From a virus, in IMG/VR virus record IMGVR_UViG_3300033388_006544, positions 1-56,547 of that record: 56,547 nucleotides of DNA. One strand, written 5' to 3'. The notes under the pieces were generated by a model, which saw nothing but the letters and a program-made list of their open reading frames with translations, ran no database searches and was not told the DNA's origin. Shown one piece after another: positions 17,297 through 25,437 of this stretch. The first letter of the stretch is position 1. Each line of letters starts with the position of its first letter. The position numbers and the translations under genes are program-made.

Positions 17297-17448
17297 GCGC
17301 TACTCTCCATTTCTTTGAGAAATTTTTTCATCTGGATCACCGCTCCGTGTGCTAATATCGCTTCATGTAGATCTTTGATGTGTATTGCTATGGATTCGGT
17401 TTCTTGAAGTTCAGATATTCTGAGGTTAAGAGCTTCTATGAAATTCAT
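17293..17448 (-). CDS. 51-residue helical protein, paralogue of 17576-17734
   Basis: 51 residues, starting MNFIEALNLRISELQE; its TGA overlaps the primase ATG. It aligns along its length with the 52-residue product at 17576-17734 (both show Ile-Ser-Glu-Leu, an Ala-Ile step, and a Gln-Met pair at equivalent places), so the two arose by duplication. All-helical; probably a small coiled-coil protein. Function unknown. Confidence 0.65.
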   Translation of the reverse strand: MNFIEALNLRISELQETESIAIHIKDLHEAILAHGAVIQMKKFLKEMESSA

Positions 17449-17460
17449 TTTAACCTCTTA

Positions 17461-17544
17461 TTATATTTCTTTTAAAAGGCATCCAATATCTCTTCCGATC
17501 CATCTTTTACCATAACATCGCAACAATATCTCCCGTTTTTCCAT
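17461..17544 (-). CDS. Possible 27-residue peptide
   Basis: A short frame from ATG 17544 (GGAGA nine bases upstream) to TAA 17461, lying between the two paralogous helical genes. The peptide is basic with an amphipathic look (MEKREILLRCYGKRW at its start). The ribosome site and the otherwise empty gap are the only support. Confidence 0.3.
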   Translation of the reverse strand: MEKREILLRCYGKRWIGRDIGCLLKEI

Positions 17545-17575
17545 AGCTGTTCTCCGTTTCTGCGTCTGTTTTGAT

Positions 17576-17734
17576 TTATTCTCGCGTTTCCGCAAGAAGT
17601 CTTTCCATCTGAGCTATTATTCCATAAATCAGTCTCGCATCATAGAAGTTTCCTCTTTTTATCGCCAGAGCTTCGTCTTCCTTGAGTTCAGATATTTTAA
17701 GTTCGTAGGCTTTAATTAAGTCCATTGAGTCCAT
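17576..17734 (-). CDS. 52-residue helical protein, paralogue of 17293-17448
   Basis: 52 residues from ATG 17734, which overlaps the VRR-NUC stop (TGATG); a second ATG at 17725 is possible. It is helical and charged, with the ELKISELKED segment matching the ELNLRISELQ-type segment of the downstream paralogue. The pair brackets a 27-residue frame. Function unknown. Confidence 0.65.
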   Translation of the reverse strand: MDSMDLIKAYELKISELKEDEALAIKRGNFYDARLIYGIIAQMERLLAETRE

Positions 17735-18141
17735 CAGCTCTTCACCTTTTTTAGTACTGCTCTGACATCGGCCACCGACCGAGCTATAGCAGAGAATCCT
17801 CCGGCTTCCACGTTGTCGTTGAGATATTTTTTTTGCAGTTCCGTCGGCTTTGTCAATCTACGCTTAACCTCTATTACCACAGATCGACCCAAATAGCAAC
17901 CCACAATATCGCTCACGCCACCTTTACTCCATGGCCCTTGAGCAATCTTTGCGAAGTTTGACGAGGGAACAGTCTTCAGGTAATCCGTTATACTCTTCTG
18001 GATCTTTTTTTCGGGACGGTCGTCGTCGTCAAGGTGCAAGTCCATCACCTGAGGTGAAAGTTTTATTATGCCATTGCTATTTCCGTGTTTCTCTTTTTTC
18101 ACATTTACTCCTTCTGCAGTTTCTCTGTCGTTGTTTGACAA
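17734..18141 (-). CDS. VRR-NUC domain nuclease
   Basis: 135 residues. The C-terminal 90 residues carry the VRR-NUC pattern: E44 in the first helix, GGVSD78 and E91-V-K93, followed by TELQ103 and a final helix. The N-terminal 40 residues are a polar extension. VRR-NUC domains are PD-(D/E)XK-type nucleases, often stand-alone in phages and linked to junction or flap processing. It is the first gene of the leftward operon, directly behind a strong promoter. Confidence 0.85.
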   Translation of the reverse strand: MSNNDRETAEGVNVKKEKHGNSNGIIKLSPQVMDLHLDDDDRPEKKIQKSITDYLKTVPSSNFAKIAQGPWSKGGVSDIVGCYLGRSVVIEVKRRLTKPTELQKKYLNDNVEAGGFSAIARSVADVRAVLKKVKS

Positions 18142-18176
18142 TTAAGCCTTCCTTATTATATACCTATTGATAAGAG

Positions 18177-18204
18177 ATTATACACTACTTTCAAAATATG
18201 TCAA
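18177..18204 (-). promoter_or_regulatory. Sigma70-type promoter for the leftward operon
   Basis: Reading the minus strand: TTGACA (18204-18199), a 16-bp spacer, TATAAT (18182-18177). Both hexamers are perfect consensus. The VRR-NUC ATG is 36 bp downstream. A second TATAAT-like sequence follows closely. It should be active early with host RNA polymerase alone. Confidence 0.85.
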
Positions 18205-18231
18205 CAAAATAATGGAGATGTCGGATTTTTA

Positions 18232-18260
18232 TTGACTTTGAGGGACGATTGTGGTATTGT
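18232..18260 (+). promoter_or_regulatory. Sigma70-type promoter for the rightward early operon
   Basis: TTGACT (18232-18237), a 17-bp spacer, TATTGT (18255-18260), with an upstream TG making it an extended -10. A CCGTTA/TAACGG inverted repeat (18262-18267 and 18289-18294) follows at the start of the transcript and could be an RNA hairpin. It is divergent from the leftward promoter; only 27 bp separates the two -35 boxes. Confidence 0.8.
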
Positions 18261-18324
18261 GCCGTTAGATTATTTTCGAATCAGTCCTTAACGGTGAGTC
18301 TTGTTTGAAGCATAAAGGAGAATT

Positions 18325-19914
18325 ATGCAAGTTTTTGTAGACAAAAAAAATATTAAACTTTCATTTTCCTACGACAAGGAAAAGGTGGCTAAGTGTCAGT
18401 ATTTTGGGATGCGATGGAGTAAAGTCACTAAACTGTGGTCTGCTCCGAACAACCTGATGAACCGCATTTGCCTTAATAAGCTTTTTTCCGGCTTGCTGCC
18501 ACCAGAACCAGCAGAAGAAATAAAAGAACTCGTTGTTCCCTCCTTCCTTATGGAACATCAGCAGACGGCACTGAGAAAAGCTGCACGGCAGAACAGGAGA
18601 GGCATATACCATGACACAGGCACCGGCAAGACCTGCTCGGCACTAGAGATATATAGACACCATAGAGTAAAAACCCTCGTTATCTGTCCGTTGTCTCTAA
18701 TAGAGGGGGCATGGTTCGAAGAAATTCGCAACAGATATCAAGATATCGACGCAAGTAACCTGTGGGCCGCAAAGAAAAAAAGTCCGTCGGCATTTGACAA
18801 AGCCCTTGAGAAAAATATGGGTATCGTTAACTATGAATCTTTTAGGACCATAGACAAAAGACTCGCCGGTGCTGGCTATAATATGGTTATCCTGGATGAA
18901 TCAGCCAGGATAAGAACGTGGAAAGCAGGGTCAACGGCCGATAAAGTTATTGAATTTTGTGATAACATGAAGTATGTCTATGAATTGTCGGGAGTCCCTG
19001 CACCCAATAGCATGCTGGAATATTGGACACAAATCAGAATACTCGACCCCTTGTTATGGGGCAAGTCGTTCTACAAATTCCGGTTAAAATATTTTTATCC
19101 TGCCGGATATGGTGGATATACCTGGGAGGTTAAGCCCGAATATAAAGAGAAACTAACAACCGATATCCGAACGGTAGCTGAGTATGTGGACAAAAATGAT
19201 GTCTTAGATCTCCCGGATAAGATCGAATCTAAGAGAATATTTCGGCTATCTCCAAAAGAGATGGTCCATTATAAAAATATCAAAAATGATCTTATGACCA
19301 TACTGGAAAACGGAGAACAGATCACCTCTCCCAGCGCTCTGGTGGCCAGAATGAAATTGCGTCAGGTGTCGTCTGGCTTTATTATGGACACGACAACTGC
19401 GGAAGTCAACGGAAAAATAAAGAAGAAAACTGAAATTTTTGATATCGGGAATTCCAAGCTCAACGAGCTTTTAGCCCTGCTCGAAGACATCGGGAAAAAA
19501 CAAGTAATTATCTGGATAGAATTTCAAAAAGAGGCTCTTGTTATCCAGAAAGCTCTAAAAAAGAAAGGGTTAGACAGCGGTATATTGAACGGTACAATAC
19601 CTGAGAATCAAAAACAGATAACGCTCAAAGCTTTCAAGGGCAACGATCTCCAATATATCATCTGCCACCCCAAGTCAGTAGGGTTTGGTCATACCTTGGT
19701 AAATTGCACTGAGAGTATCTATTATAGTATCAGCTACAGCTATGACAACATGAAACAATCCCGAGATCGGATTTACAGAAAGGGGCAGAACAGTAAATGT
19801 TCATACTATTATCTGCTGGCAGCGAAAACGCTAGATTCAGTTATTCTCGATGCCGTGTCAAAGAAAAAAGATACGAGCATGGCTATATTAAATTATCTGA
19901 AAAGCGGAAAATAG
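18325..19914 (+). CDS. SNF2-like (SF2) DNA helicase
   Basis: 529 residues. Seen: Walker A D-T-G-T-G-K102-T, a motif II written D190-E-S-A instead of DEAH/DEAD, LSGVPAPNS (motif III region), and the C-terminal helicase lobe with IIWIEFQKE and a final QSRDRIYRKGQ (arginine fingers). The first about 45 residues contain FGMRWSKVTKLW, as in HARP-like N-terminal extensions of phage SNF2 proteins. It would use ATP to remodel DNA, probably fork reversal or recombination-dependent replication. First gene of the early operon, with a good AAAGGAG site. Confidence 0.88.
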   Translation: MQVFVDKKNIKLSFSYDKEKVAKCQYFGMRWSKVTKLWSAPNNLMNRICLNKLFSGLLPPEPAEEIKELVVPSFLMEHQQTALRKAARQNRRGIYHDTGTGKTCSALEIYRHHRVKTLVICPLSLIEGAWFEEIRNRYQDIDASNLWAAKKKSPSAFDKALEKNMGIVNYESFRTIDKRLAGAGYNMVILDESARIRTWKAGSTADKVIEFCDNMKYVYELSGVPAPNSMLEYWTQIRILDPLLWGKSFYKFRLKYFYPAGYGGYTWEVKPEYKEKLTTDIRTVAEYVDKNDVLDLPDKIESKRIFRLSPKEMVHYKNIKNDLMTILENGEQITSPSALVARMKLRQVSSGFIMDTTTAEVNGKIKKKTEIFDIGNSKLNELLALLEDIGKKQVIIWIEFQKEALVIQKALKKKGLDSGILNGTIPENQKQITLKAFKGNDLQYIICHPKSVGFGHTLVNCTESIYYSISYSYDNMKQSRDRIYRKGQNSKCSYYYLLAAKTLDSVILDAVSKKKDTSMAILNYLKSGK

Positions 19915-19917
19915 TTC

Positions 19918-19945
19918 TTGCAATTTTCTTCAGATGGTGTATAGT
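19918..19945 (+). promoter_or_regulatory. Promoter before the 19969 gene
   Basis: TTGCAA (19918-19923), a 16-bp spacer, TATAGT (19940-19945), with the expected start about 17 bp before the next ATG. It lies in the 54-bp gap after the helicase gene and may add transcription within the early operon. Confidence 0.6.
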
Positions 19946-19968
19946 GTAGTCAGAATACAGGAGAACAT

Positions 19969-20208
19969 ATGATGTTTTTATATAAAATTTCACAAGATGT
20001 AAATGAAGATTGTGACACTTTTACCTCGGCTATAGTTTGCGCCGACAATAAAGAAGAGGCAAGGATGATACATCCTGACGGATTAGAATGGGACGGCCGG
20101 CCTGGGCGTTATTGGTGCGCATCGAAAGACGTTATGGTGTCAGGTGTAGGTGTATCTTTCGACTACATAAAAAAAGGCGTTATTTTGGCTTCCGCCGAGG
20201 ATCTATAA
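19969..20208 (+). CDS. Hypothetical small early protein
   Basis: 79 residues with a strong CAGGAGA site. It contains VCADNKEEARMIHP and GRPGRYWCAS segments and is soluble-looking. Short phage proteins with this kind of Ala-x-x-Glu-Ala-Arg-x-x-His-Pro pattern occur widely, but I cannot name a family with certainty. A promoter lies just upstream. Confidence 0.6.
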   Translation: MMFLYKISQDVNEDCDTFTSAIVCADNKEEARMIHPDGLEWDGRPGRYWCASKDVMVSGVGVSFDYIKKGVILASAEDL

Positions 20209-20219
20209 GGAGACGGCAA

Positions 20220-20693
20220 ATGTTAGAATCAAAAGATACAATGACGTTGGAAGGTAATCCACTGGATTTTTTCGGTGGTGATACCGAAGAAAGCCCGGTC
20301 GATATCGTTCTACTCGCAGAACAATATGGAAAGGAAAAGACAAGCATAAAGACCGAAGAGAATAATCTTAAAGGCAGAAAAGAAAAGTTACTTAAAAAAG
20401 AGACCGAACTTTTTGCTATAATGGAAGGCTTGAATCTGGAATCTTTCAGTTCTACAGAACATACTTTTTTTAAAAAAGTTGACTCTTACGCATCAGTTGA
20501 CGCCAGCAGTACAGAAAAAGCCCATGAGTGGATAAGGGGTGCCGGATTTGATGACATAATAAAGCTGGCTGTCAACGCCAGATCATTATCAGCGGCAATA
20601 AAAGAAAACTTTGAGACCACTGGAGAGGTTCCTGGAGAAAATGAGGGAATAAAAATTCGAACAGTTAACAGGGTGGGGGTAAGAAAAAGATGA
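20220..20693 (+). CDS. Hypothetical coiled-coil early protein
   Basis: 157 residues from ATG 20220 (AAGGAGA upstream); the longer frame from 20088 overlaps the previous gene and lacks a site. There is a lysine/glutamate-rich helix at about 40-75 (NLKGRKEKLLKKETELF), then a domain with AHEWIRGAGFDDIIKL. It ends TVNRVGVRKR, a segment whose DNA is repeated before the second small paralogue at 20923. Layout suggests a nucleic-acid-associated replication protein, but no family is recognised. Confidence 0.6.
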   Translation: MLESKDTMTLEGNPLDFFGGDTEESPVDIVLLAEQYGKEKTSIKTEENNLKGRKEKLLKKETELFAIMEGLNLESFSSTEHTFFKKVDSYASVDASSTEKAHEWIRGAGFDDIIKLAVNARSLSAAIKENFETTGEVPGENEGIKIRTVNRVGVRKR

Positions 20694-20869
20694 AAATGGT
20701 TGAGTTTACGTTGTTTACGGACAACAAAATTACTTTTGTCGTTAATAATATATCTGCTATTGAAAATGCGAGTCCCGTACAAACCTCAATATATGTTGTC
20801 GGCGACCAGGAAGAGTACACAGTACTTGAGACTTACGAAAACGTAGTCAAAAAAATAGCAGAAGCATAA
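20690..20869 (+). CDS. Small early protein, first copy of a tandem pair
   Basis: 59 residues, overlapping the previous stop by 4 bp. Both copies begin MKMVEFT and end ETYENVVKKIAEA; the middles differ. Beta-rich front and a helical end. The duplicated DNA includes about 30 bp before the ATG, so the tail of the previous gene was copied too. Function unknown. Confidence 0.65.
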   Translation: MKMVEFTLFTDNKITFVVNNISAIENASPVQTSIYVVGDQEEYTVLETYENVVKKIAEA

Positions 20870-20922
20870 AATACTTTAATCTAAAATATGAAAATAGTTA
20901 ACGGAGTGGGAGTAGGAAAGAG

Positions 20923-21102
20923 ATGAAAATGGTTGAGTTTACGTCAAAGATTGGTAATAACATTACTATTGCTGTTGATAAAATACAATTTTTTCTTCGT
21001 TTCGATGACAACAACACCACAATATATTTTACAGGTGATCCTGACGGTTTTAAACTGCAAGAAACCTACGAAAACGTAGTAAAAAAAATAGCAGAAGCAT
21101 AA
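20923..21102 (+). CDS. Small early protein, second copy of a tandem pair
   Basis: 59 residues, the same length as its upstream paralogue at 20690 and with the same first seven and last thirteen residues. The middle has diverged strongly, as if only the ends are constrained. The gap before it contains a decayed copy of the end of the 20220 gene, the footprint of the duplication. Confidence 0.65.
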   Translation: MKMVEFTSKIGNNITIAVDKIQFFLRFDDNNTTIYFTGDPDGFKLQETYENVVKKIAEA

Positions 21103-21133
21103 ACAACCAAAGAAAAAAGGAGAAAAGTACAAA

Positions 21134-21832
21134 ATGGCAGAGACAAAAGACGTAGCAGTCAAGGTAGGAGAATATATGCCGGTAGTCGGCGCAGACCAGT
21201 TCGACCTCGGTGATAACATGGAAGGAGTTGAGGCACAGCTTCCACAAATAAAGATACTCCATCAAGCTGAAATGTTTCTTCTTCCCGATGGTTCCAAGGT
21301 ACAGACATTTACCGGAGTTATCATTGATATGAACAGAACAAATGCTTACTGGATCAAATCTTACGAAAATGGAAGTACCGATCTTCCAGATTGCTTCAGT
21401 TTGAACGGCGTAACCCCGGACATGTCCTCCCAGGATATACAGAGTGAGTCTGGAAGTTGTGTCGATTGCCCAATGAACCAATTTGGGAGTTGTTCGAGCG
21501 GTGGCAAAGGTAAGGCATGTAGGAACAATAAAAGGGTACACGTTTTGGTAGGCGGGTCCATGATGCCTATGCGTTTGACATCTCCGCCGACCAGCATAAA
21601 ATCGATTGACCTATACGTATCTCTTTTAACTTCGCAAAGTATACCTTATCAGTTGGTTGAAACTGAGTTTTCGCTTAACCAGATCAGTGATACTGTGAGC
21701 GAAGTGATTTTACGGAAGGTTGGTCCCGCCTCAATAGTGAAGACCGTCGAAGACGCACAAAAACTCAAAGCGCTTATCACTCAGTGGCGAGGAATAATGC
21801 GTGGAGAAATAATTACCGGAAACGAAACATAG
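21134..21832 (+). CDS. Probable single-stranded DNA-binding protein with a Cys cluster
   Basis: 232 residues. N-terminal half beta-rich; then PDCFSLNGV-type block and a four-cysteine cluster, C-x2-C-x7-C-x8-C (about residues 111-131), followed by KRVHVLVGG and a predicted beta region. Phage proteins with this order (DCFS, zinc-like cluster, then OB-like strands) are often annotated as ssDNA-binding or helix-destabilising. The early position near helicases agrees. The last about 40 residues are shared with the 84-residue product at 21900. Confidence 0.55.
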   Translation: MAETKDVAVKVGEYMPVVGADQFDLGDNMEGVEAQLPQIKILHQAEMFLLPDGSKVQTFTGVIIDMNRTNAYWIKSYENGSTDLPDCFSLNGVTPDMSSQDIQSESGSCVDCPMNQFGSCSSGGKGKACRNNKRVHVLVGGSMMPMRLTSPPTSIKSIDLYVSLLTSQSIPYQLVETEFSLNQISDTVSEVILRKVGPASIVKTVEDAQKLKALITQWRGIMRGEIITGNET

Positions 21833-21899
21833 AGATTTTAACGATAGCCCGGCCTAACAGCGGTCGGACTGAATTTTCTTAAATGGAGAAATTGTAAAA

Positions 21900-22154
21900 A
21901 TGAAAATAGATACGGATTTGATCAAGCAAGTGTCGGATGGGGTAAATTCTACAGAAACTAAAGAAGCAGCGGCGCTTGAAGGCCAGGTATCAATCTCTTT
22001 CCAGAATAATGACGGGATAGAATCTTCCGAATTATTTCTGCGGAATCTCGGTCTGGCCGTGGCTGATACCGGAGGGGCGCAGAAGGTGAAGGCTATTGTT
22101 GAGCAATGGAGAGGAATAATGCGTGGAGAAATAATTACTGGAAACGAAACATAG
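21900..22154 (+). CDS. Mosaic small protein between two donors
   Basis: 84 residues. The first about 17 residues (MKIDTDLIKQVSDGVNS) match the start of the next gene's product; the last about 40 match the end of the ssDNA-binding-like protein upstream, finishing with the same GIMRGEIITGNET. So it looks like a recombinant made by tandem duplication and deletion. It keeps a good ribosome site and an open frame, hence it is probably still expressed. Function unknown. Confidence 0.65.
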   Translation: MKIDTDLIKQVSDGVNSTETKEAAALEGQVSISFQNNDGIESSELFLRNLGLAVADTGGAQKVKAIVEQWRGIMRGEIITGNET

Positions 22155-22167
22155 GGATTTTATCAAT

Positions 22168-22203
22168 AGCCAGGCCTGTCAACGGCCAGATAAAGGCCTG
22201 GCT
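22168..22203 (+). other. Hairpin between duplicated genes
   Basis: AGCCAGGCC (22168-22176) pairs perfectly with GGCCTGGCT (22195-22203). There is no T-run after it, so it looks like an RNA stem for processing or attenuation, not a standard terminator. A weaker, related stem lies at about 21846-21870 at the equivalent place in the first duplicate. Confidence 0.6.
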
Positions 22204-22226
22204 GAACTTCATTTAAAGGAGAAAAA

Positions 22227-22472
22227 ATGAAAATAGATACGGATTTGATTAAACAAATATCGGATGGAGTAAATTCTTTATTGGGTGATTACAGTACCGA
22301 GATTGAAGAGGCAGCGGAGCTTGATGGCATAGTGACAATCTCTTTGCCTGTCAAACTCGAAGAGGACGGACCAAATACCAACATCTGTGTGGGAATATCT
22401 TTTGTTAAGACAAAGATTAAAGATGCGGTCACTATGGTTGCGTCACCGCAGAAAGAACTTTTTGAGGATTAA
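22227..22472 (+). CDS. Small acidic early protein
   Basis: 81 residues, with AAAGGAG upstream. It shares its first 17 residues with the mosaic protein before it. The middle is beta-like (DGIVTISLPVKLE); overall acidic. No family recognised. Confidence 0.6.
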   Translation: MKIDTDLIKQISDGVNSLLGDYSTEIEEAAELDGIVTISLPVKLEEDGPNTNICVGISFVKTKIKDAVTMVASPQKELFED

Positions 22473-22485
22473 TAAGGAGACTCTA

Positions 22486-22770
22486 ATGGAACCAATGAAA
22501 GTAAACATTGAAATAGACCTTACTCCTGACGATCTTGCTAATCTTTTTATTGAATGTAGCAGCGACGAACAAGGAGAATTTCTCAATTCAGTTGGCAAAC
22601 ATTTCAAGCGATCCGATTTTGATGCAGAGTTGCAGCACCTCATCATTACGGACGAAATAAACGAAGATGGCAAACATTTTATTTACACTTTGGCTAATTT
22701 CCTGAAAATGCAAAGAATATCTTGCGGATTGTCAAAAGAAGAAACTTTCTTCAATTCTTACGAAGATTAG
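22486..22770 (+). CDS. Hypothetical small early protein
   Basis: 94 residues from ATG 22486 (AAGGAG upstream); a longer frame from 22387 overlaps the previous gene without a site. It contains TPDDLANLFIECSSDEQ, a helical motif similar to short phage regulators that begin with a beta strand. Acidic, soluble. No firm family. Confidence 0.6.
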   Translation: MEPMKVNIEIDLTPDDLANLFIECSSDEQGEFLNSVGKHFKRSDFDAELQHLIITDEINEDGKHFIYTLANFLKMQRISCGLSKEETFFNSYED

Positions 22771-22792
22771 AACAGTTAATGGAGTTATATCT

Positions 22793-23110
22793 ATGAACAG
22801 CATGAGTGTTTCTGATAGTTGGGAATTCCGTGCGAGTCCCGATTATATCCCTCCATCTAACCCAACAAACTGGAAGGAATGCCCTAAATGTGGACACAAG
22901 CCGAGAGTGTGGATATTTGATAACGGACGGTCTGCAAAATGTCAATGTTGCGAAAGGTACGGTCCTCCGATGGCACGTGCCGAATCAGTTATGTGCCATT
23001 ATCAAAGATGCGGTGGTACTGAGGGATATGATTGCGACGGGCTGCTTAATGTATGGAATAAGTATGTGGATACAGGGTTAATACAAAGACTTCTTCCTGG
23101 ATGGTGGTAA
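22793..23110 (+). CDS. Lar-like zinc-ribbon protein
   Basis: 105 residues. Seen: CPKCGHKP, then CQCCERYGPP about 20 residues later, and a LLNVWN segment at the end of the domain. This pattern (CPFCG-type, second Cys pair, then an Ala/Leu-x-x-x-Trp-Asn) is that of the Lar/restriction-alleviation-like family common in phages. Known Lar proteins ease type I restriction; whether this one does is not shown. ATG 22793 is used here; 22802 is possible. Confidence 0.65.
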   Translation: MNSMSVSDSWEFRASPDYIPPSNPTNWKECPKCGHKPRVWIFDNGRSAKCQCCERYGPPMARAESVMCHYQRCGGTEGYDCDGLLNVWNKYVDTGLIQRLLPGWW

Positions 23111-23116
23111 GATAAT

Positions 23117-24643
23117 ATGCCTAAAATATATAAAGTGATTGGTCCTCCTGGAACTGGTAAGACAGCTTATCTGTTGCGCCAAATAGAAAAAGCGTGCGAC
23201 AAGTATTTTCCTAAGGACCTCGGTGTCGTCTCTTATACAGTGGCCTCAGTCGCTGAGGCCCGCATGAGAGTAGAGAAAAAGCTGAATGTTACTTTCAAAG
23301 ATATTCCAAATATTAGGACCATTCATAGCCATTGTTTCAAGCTTCTTGGTACAAAAAAAGATGATGTAATGGAAACGGCCAAAAACATCCGAGAATTCAA
23401 TGAAATGTACCCGGCCTTTGCAATATCAGGTGGAGGAAAAAACGAAGACGGACAAAGAGAATACGAGGGAAACGATAAGGTTTTTAACCAGATGCAAATA
23501 CTGCGCAGCCAGCTTGTACCTAAAAACGAGTGGCCGGCAGAATGTGTAGAGTTCGGCAAAGTCTGGTCTATGTATATGTTAAATGAGGGCAAAGTCGATT
23601 TTAATGGTATGTTGGAGGAGTGTATCCGTAGAGAGCTCTCGCCAGAGATTAAGATCCTTATGGTCGACGAGGCACAAGATCTCCCGGCGCTACAGACTGC
23701 ACTGATTCGGCAATGGGGTGAGCAGTGCGACTCTGTATTGTGGGCCGGTGATGCAAATCAGTGCGTGTTTCGGTTTGCCGGTGCTGACCCCAACAGTTTT
23801 ATTAATCTCGAGGCGGATAAAGTCATACCGCTTACCCAATCCTATCGACTGTCACAGGCGGTACTCAGTAAGTCGGTCGAGATTATTCGGCAGGCAAACA
23901 TTAAAGAACTGGTTGACTTTGAGTCAACATTAGAGTATGGTAAGGGTCAGGTTATAAACGTCCAGCAACCGGACTTGTCACTGCCAGGCACACATATGAT
24001 CTTGTGCCGTTGCAACTACCAGGTTAAGCCGTATATTGCAGCACTAAGAAAACAAAATATTCCCTTTTGTAACCAATATCGAAAAGAAGATAAAACTTGG
24101 AATCCCCTGGATCTTGATGGTGCTAAATCAATCAAGATATACCTGAGGATGCTAAAGGGCGAAGAGCTTAACATTTATGAGGTCAAGCAAATGGCAAAAA
24201 ACTGTGTAGCCAAGCTTTGCCTGGCACGTGGATCCAAAAAGAAAATTGAAAGTTTACCGCTCACAGAAAAAAAGACTTATGAATTTTTTGGTTTACTCGG
24301 CATGGGTTTCCTGGGAACATTTTTGGAAAAGCAGGGTAAAATCTCGGATTATTTTAAGGTAAAATCTGAGAGTAAAGACCTTGTGTACCACTTAGCCGCA
24401 AACAATCCAGATCAATTTTTTGAGACCCCGAAAGTGTGTGTAGGGACTTACCATTCAGCAAAAGGAGGAGAGGCTGACCATGTTTGGCTAGACGCCGGGA
24501 TAACAGCGAGAATAAAAAAAGCTATGCAGAAGGATAGTGATGCGTGGGACGACGAGTGTCGTTGTGCTTACGTGGCTGTCACTAGGGCGAGAAAAACTGT
24601 TGGTATCATGCACAGCAGAGGATACCGCAACCCGTTTTTATAG
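23117..24643 (+). CDS. UvrD/Rep-like SF1 DNA helicase
   Basis: 508 residues. Seen: Walker A GPPGTGK15-T, TIHSHCF (motif Ib region), LMVDEAQDLP (motif II), WAGDANQCVFRFAGA (motif III, with the Gln-x-x-x-x-Phe-x-Gly pattern), LTQSYRLS (motif IV), TYHSAKGGEADHV (motif V) and YVAVTRARK (motif VI). This complete set defines a UvrD/PcrA/Rep-type helicase, a bit shorter than cellular members. It would unwind DNA 3'-5' during replication or recombination. Confidence 0.92.
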   Translation: MPKIYKVIGPPGTGKTAYLLRQIEKACDKYFPKDLGVVSYTVASVAEARMRVEKKLNVTFKDIPNIRTIHSHCFKLLGTKKDDVMETAKNIREFNEMYPAFAISGGGKNEDGQREYEGNDKVFNQMQILRSQLVPKNEWPAECVEFGKVWSMYMLNEGKVDFNGMLEECIRRELSPEIKILMVDEAQDLPALQTALIRQWGEQCDSVLWAGDANQCVFRFAGADPNSFINLEADKVIPLTQSYRLSQAVLSKSVEIIRQANIKELVDFESTLEYGKGQVINVQQPDLSLPGTHMILCRCNYQVKPYIAALRKQNIPFCNQYRKEDKTWNPLDLDGAKSIKIYLRMLKGEELNIYEVKQMAKNCVAKLCLARGSKKKIESLPLTEKKTYEFFGLLGMGFLGTFLEKQGKISDYFKVKSESKDLVYHLAANNPDQFFETPKVCVGTYHSAKGGEADHVWLDAGITARIKKAMQKDSDAWDDECRCAYVAVTRARKTVGIMHSRGYRNPFL

Positions 24644-24653
24644 GAGATTAATT

Positions 24654-25094
24654 ATGGATATTGTCAAAGTTGAAGCAACTACATTTATGATATCAGAGAA
24701 GAAGTTTGACGAATTGATGGAAAAAGCAGCAAAAGAAGGATATGAAAAGGGTAAAGAAGAAGGCAAGCATAACTGGAGCAAAGGTTATGATATTGGTTAC
24801 AAAACAGGACGTTCGATTGGTTATGAAACAGGACGTTCGACTGGTTATAAAGATGGAAAAAAAGATGGCTATAAAATCGGCTGGGACACAGGCCATGATA
24901 TTGGCTATGACAAAGGACACGAAAATGGCTGGGACACTGGATGGGATACTGGCTATAATACAGGATATGCGGCCGGATCAGAACTTGGGAACAAAAAAAA
25001 TGATTATGGTGATGATCGGACAGATGGCTATGTAATCGGATGGAGCACAGGCTATAACGCCGGCTATGACAGAGGGAAATTAAACTGTGGGTAA
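24654..25094 (+). CDS. Gly-x-x-x repeat protein 1 (longest)
   Basis: 146 residues from ATG 24654 (TAGGAG upstream). After a helical N-terminus of about 28 residues it has 18 glycines in perfect register, every fourth residue from G44 to G112, with Tyr, Trp or His usually following each Gly (such as GYDIGYKTG). A second short run lies at 125-141. The pattern recalls the deca-GX3 motif of Yae1/Lto1 and the GX3 segments of FliH, which are helical glycine-face repeats used for tight helix packing. No phage function is known to me. Four more genes with the pattern lie within the next 3.5 kb. Confidence 0.75.
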   Translation: MDIVKVEATTFMISEKKFDELMEKAAKEGYEKGKEEGKHNWSKGYDIGYKTGRSIGYETGRSTGYKDGKKDGYKIGWDTGHDIGYDKGHENGWDTGWDTGYNTGYAAGSELGNKKNDYGDDRTDGYVIGWSTGYNAGYDRGKLNCG

Positions 25095-25437
25095 GCACAA
25101 AAAAATAAAAGAAGATTTTGAATGTCTAAAATGTGGTCACTGTATAACCAGGGTGTTTGAGTCAAAAAAAGATCTTAAGTCGTGGTGTGGTAGGAAAACG
25201 ATAAAACCCAACAGGGCCTGGATCAGAGAGATTAAAACTGTAGGGAAAATACGTCTCGTGTGGTGCGAGAGGCAGACAGATCAGTATTCTTCTCATGGAT
25301 TTTCTCCAAGAAACGCTTGTCCCAGTAACACATTAGGACGTTGCGAAAAATGCGAAGTATCCTACACTAATCCCAATTTAAAGACTTTTATTCGTGACAC
25401 GGGAGGGCGGTGTCCTTACCGCACGGTGCAATTATGA
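25087..25437 (+). CDS. Cysteine-rich zinc-binding-type protein
   Basis: 116 residues with a GTG start overlapping the end of the Gly-repeat gene. Seen: CLKCGH near the start, then a lone Cys, WCERQ, and C-x2-C at CEKC with a late Cys. Likely binds zinc at two sites. It ends in an ATGA overlap with the next gene. No family recognised. Confidence 0.6.
   Translation: MGKHKKIKEDFECLKCGHCITRVFESKKDLKSWCGRKTIKPNRAWIREIKTVGKIRLVWCERQTDQYSSHGFSPRNACPSNTLGRCEKCEVSYTNPNLKTFIRDTGGRCPYRTVQL

Larger units (their letters stand above)
21785..22277. repeat. Two overlapping direct duplications
   Basis: First pair: 21785-21840 and 22107-22162, 56 bp each and nearly identical, covering the last codons, stop and early 3' flank of two genes. 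Second pair: about 21898-21950 and 22225-22277, covering the ribosome site edge and first codons of two genes. Offsets are 322 and 327 bp. Together they show that the gene in the middle was assembled from its neighbours. Confidence 0.9.

Noticed and set aside
18325-24643. Phage DNA polymerase in the early operon
   Set aside because: The two large proteins show helicase motifs only; no polymerase motif was seen in any large frame.
24685-25098. 137-residue minus-strand ORF opposite the first Gly-x-x-x gene
   Set aside because: Its repeats mirror the glycine codons of the plus strand; no start signal or motif.
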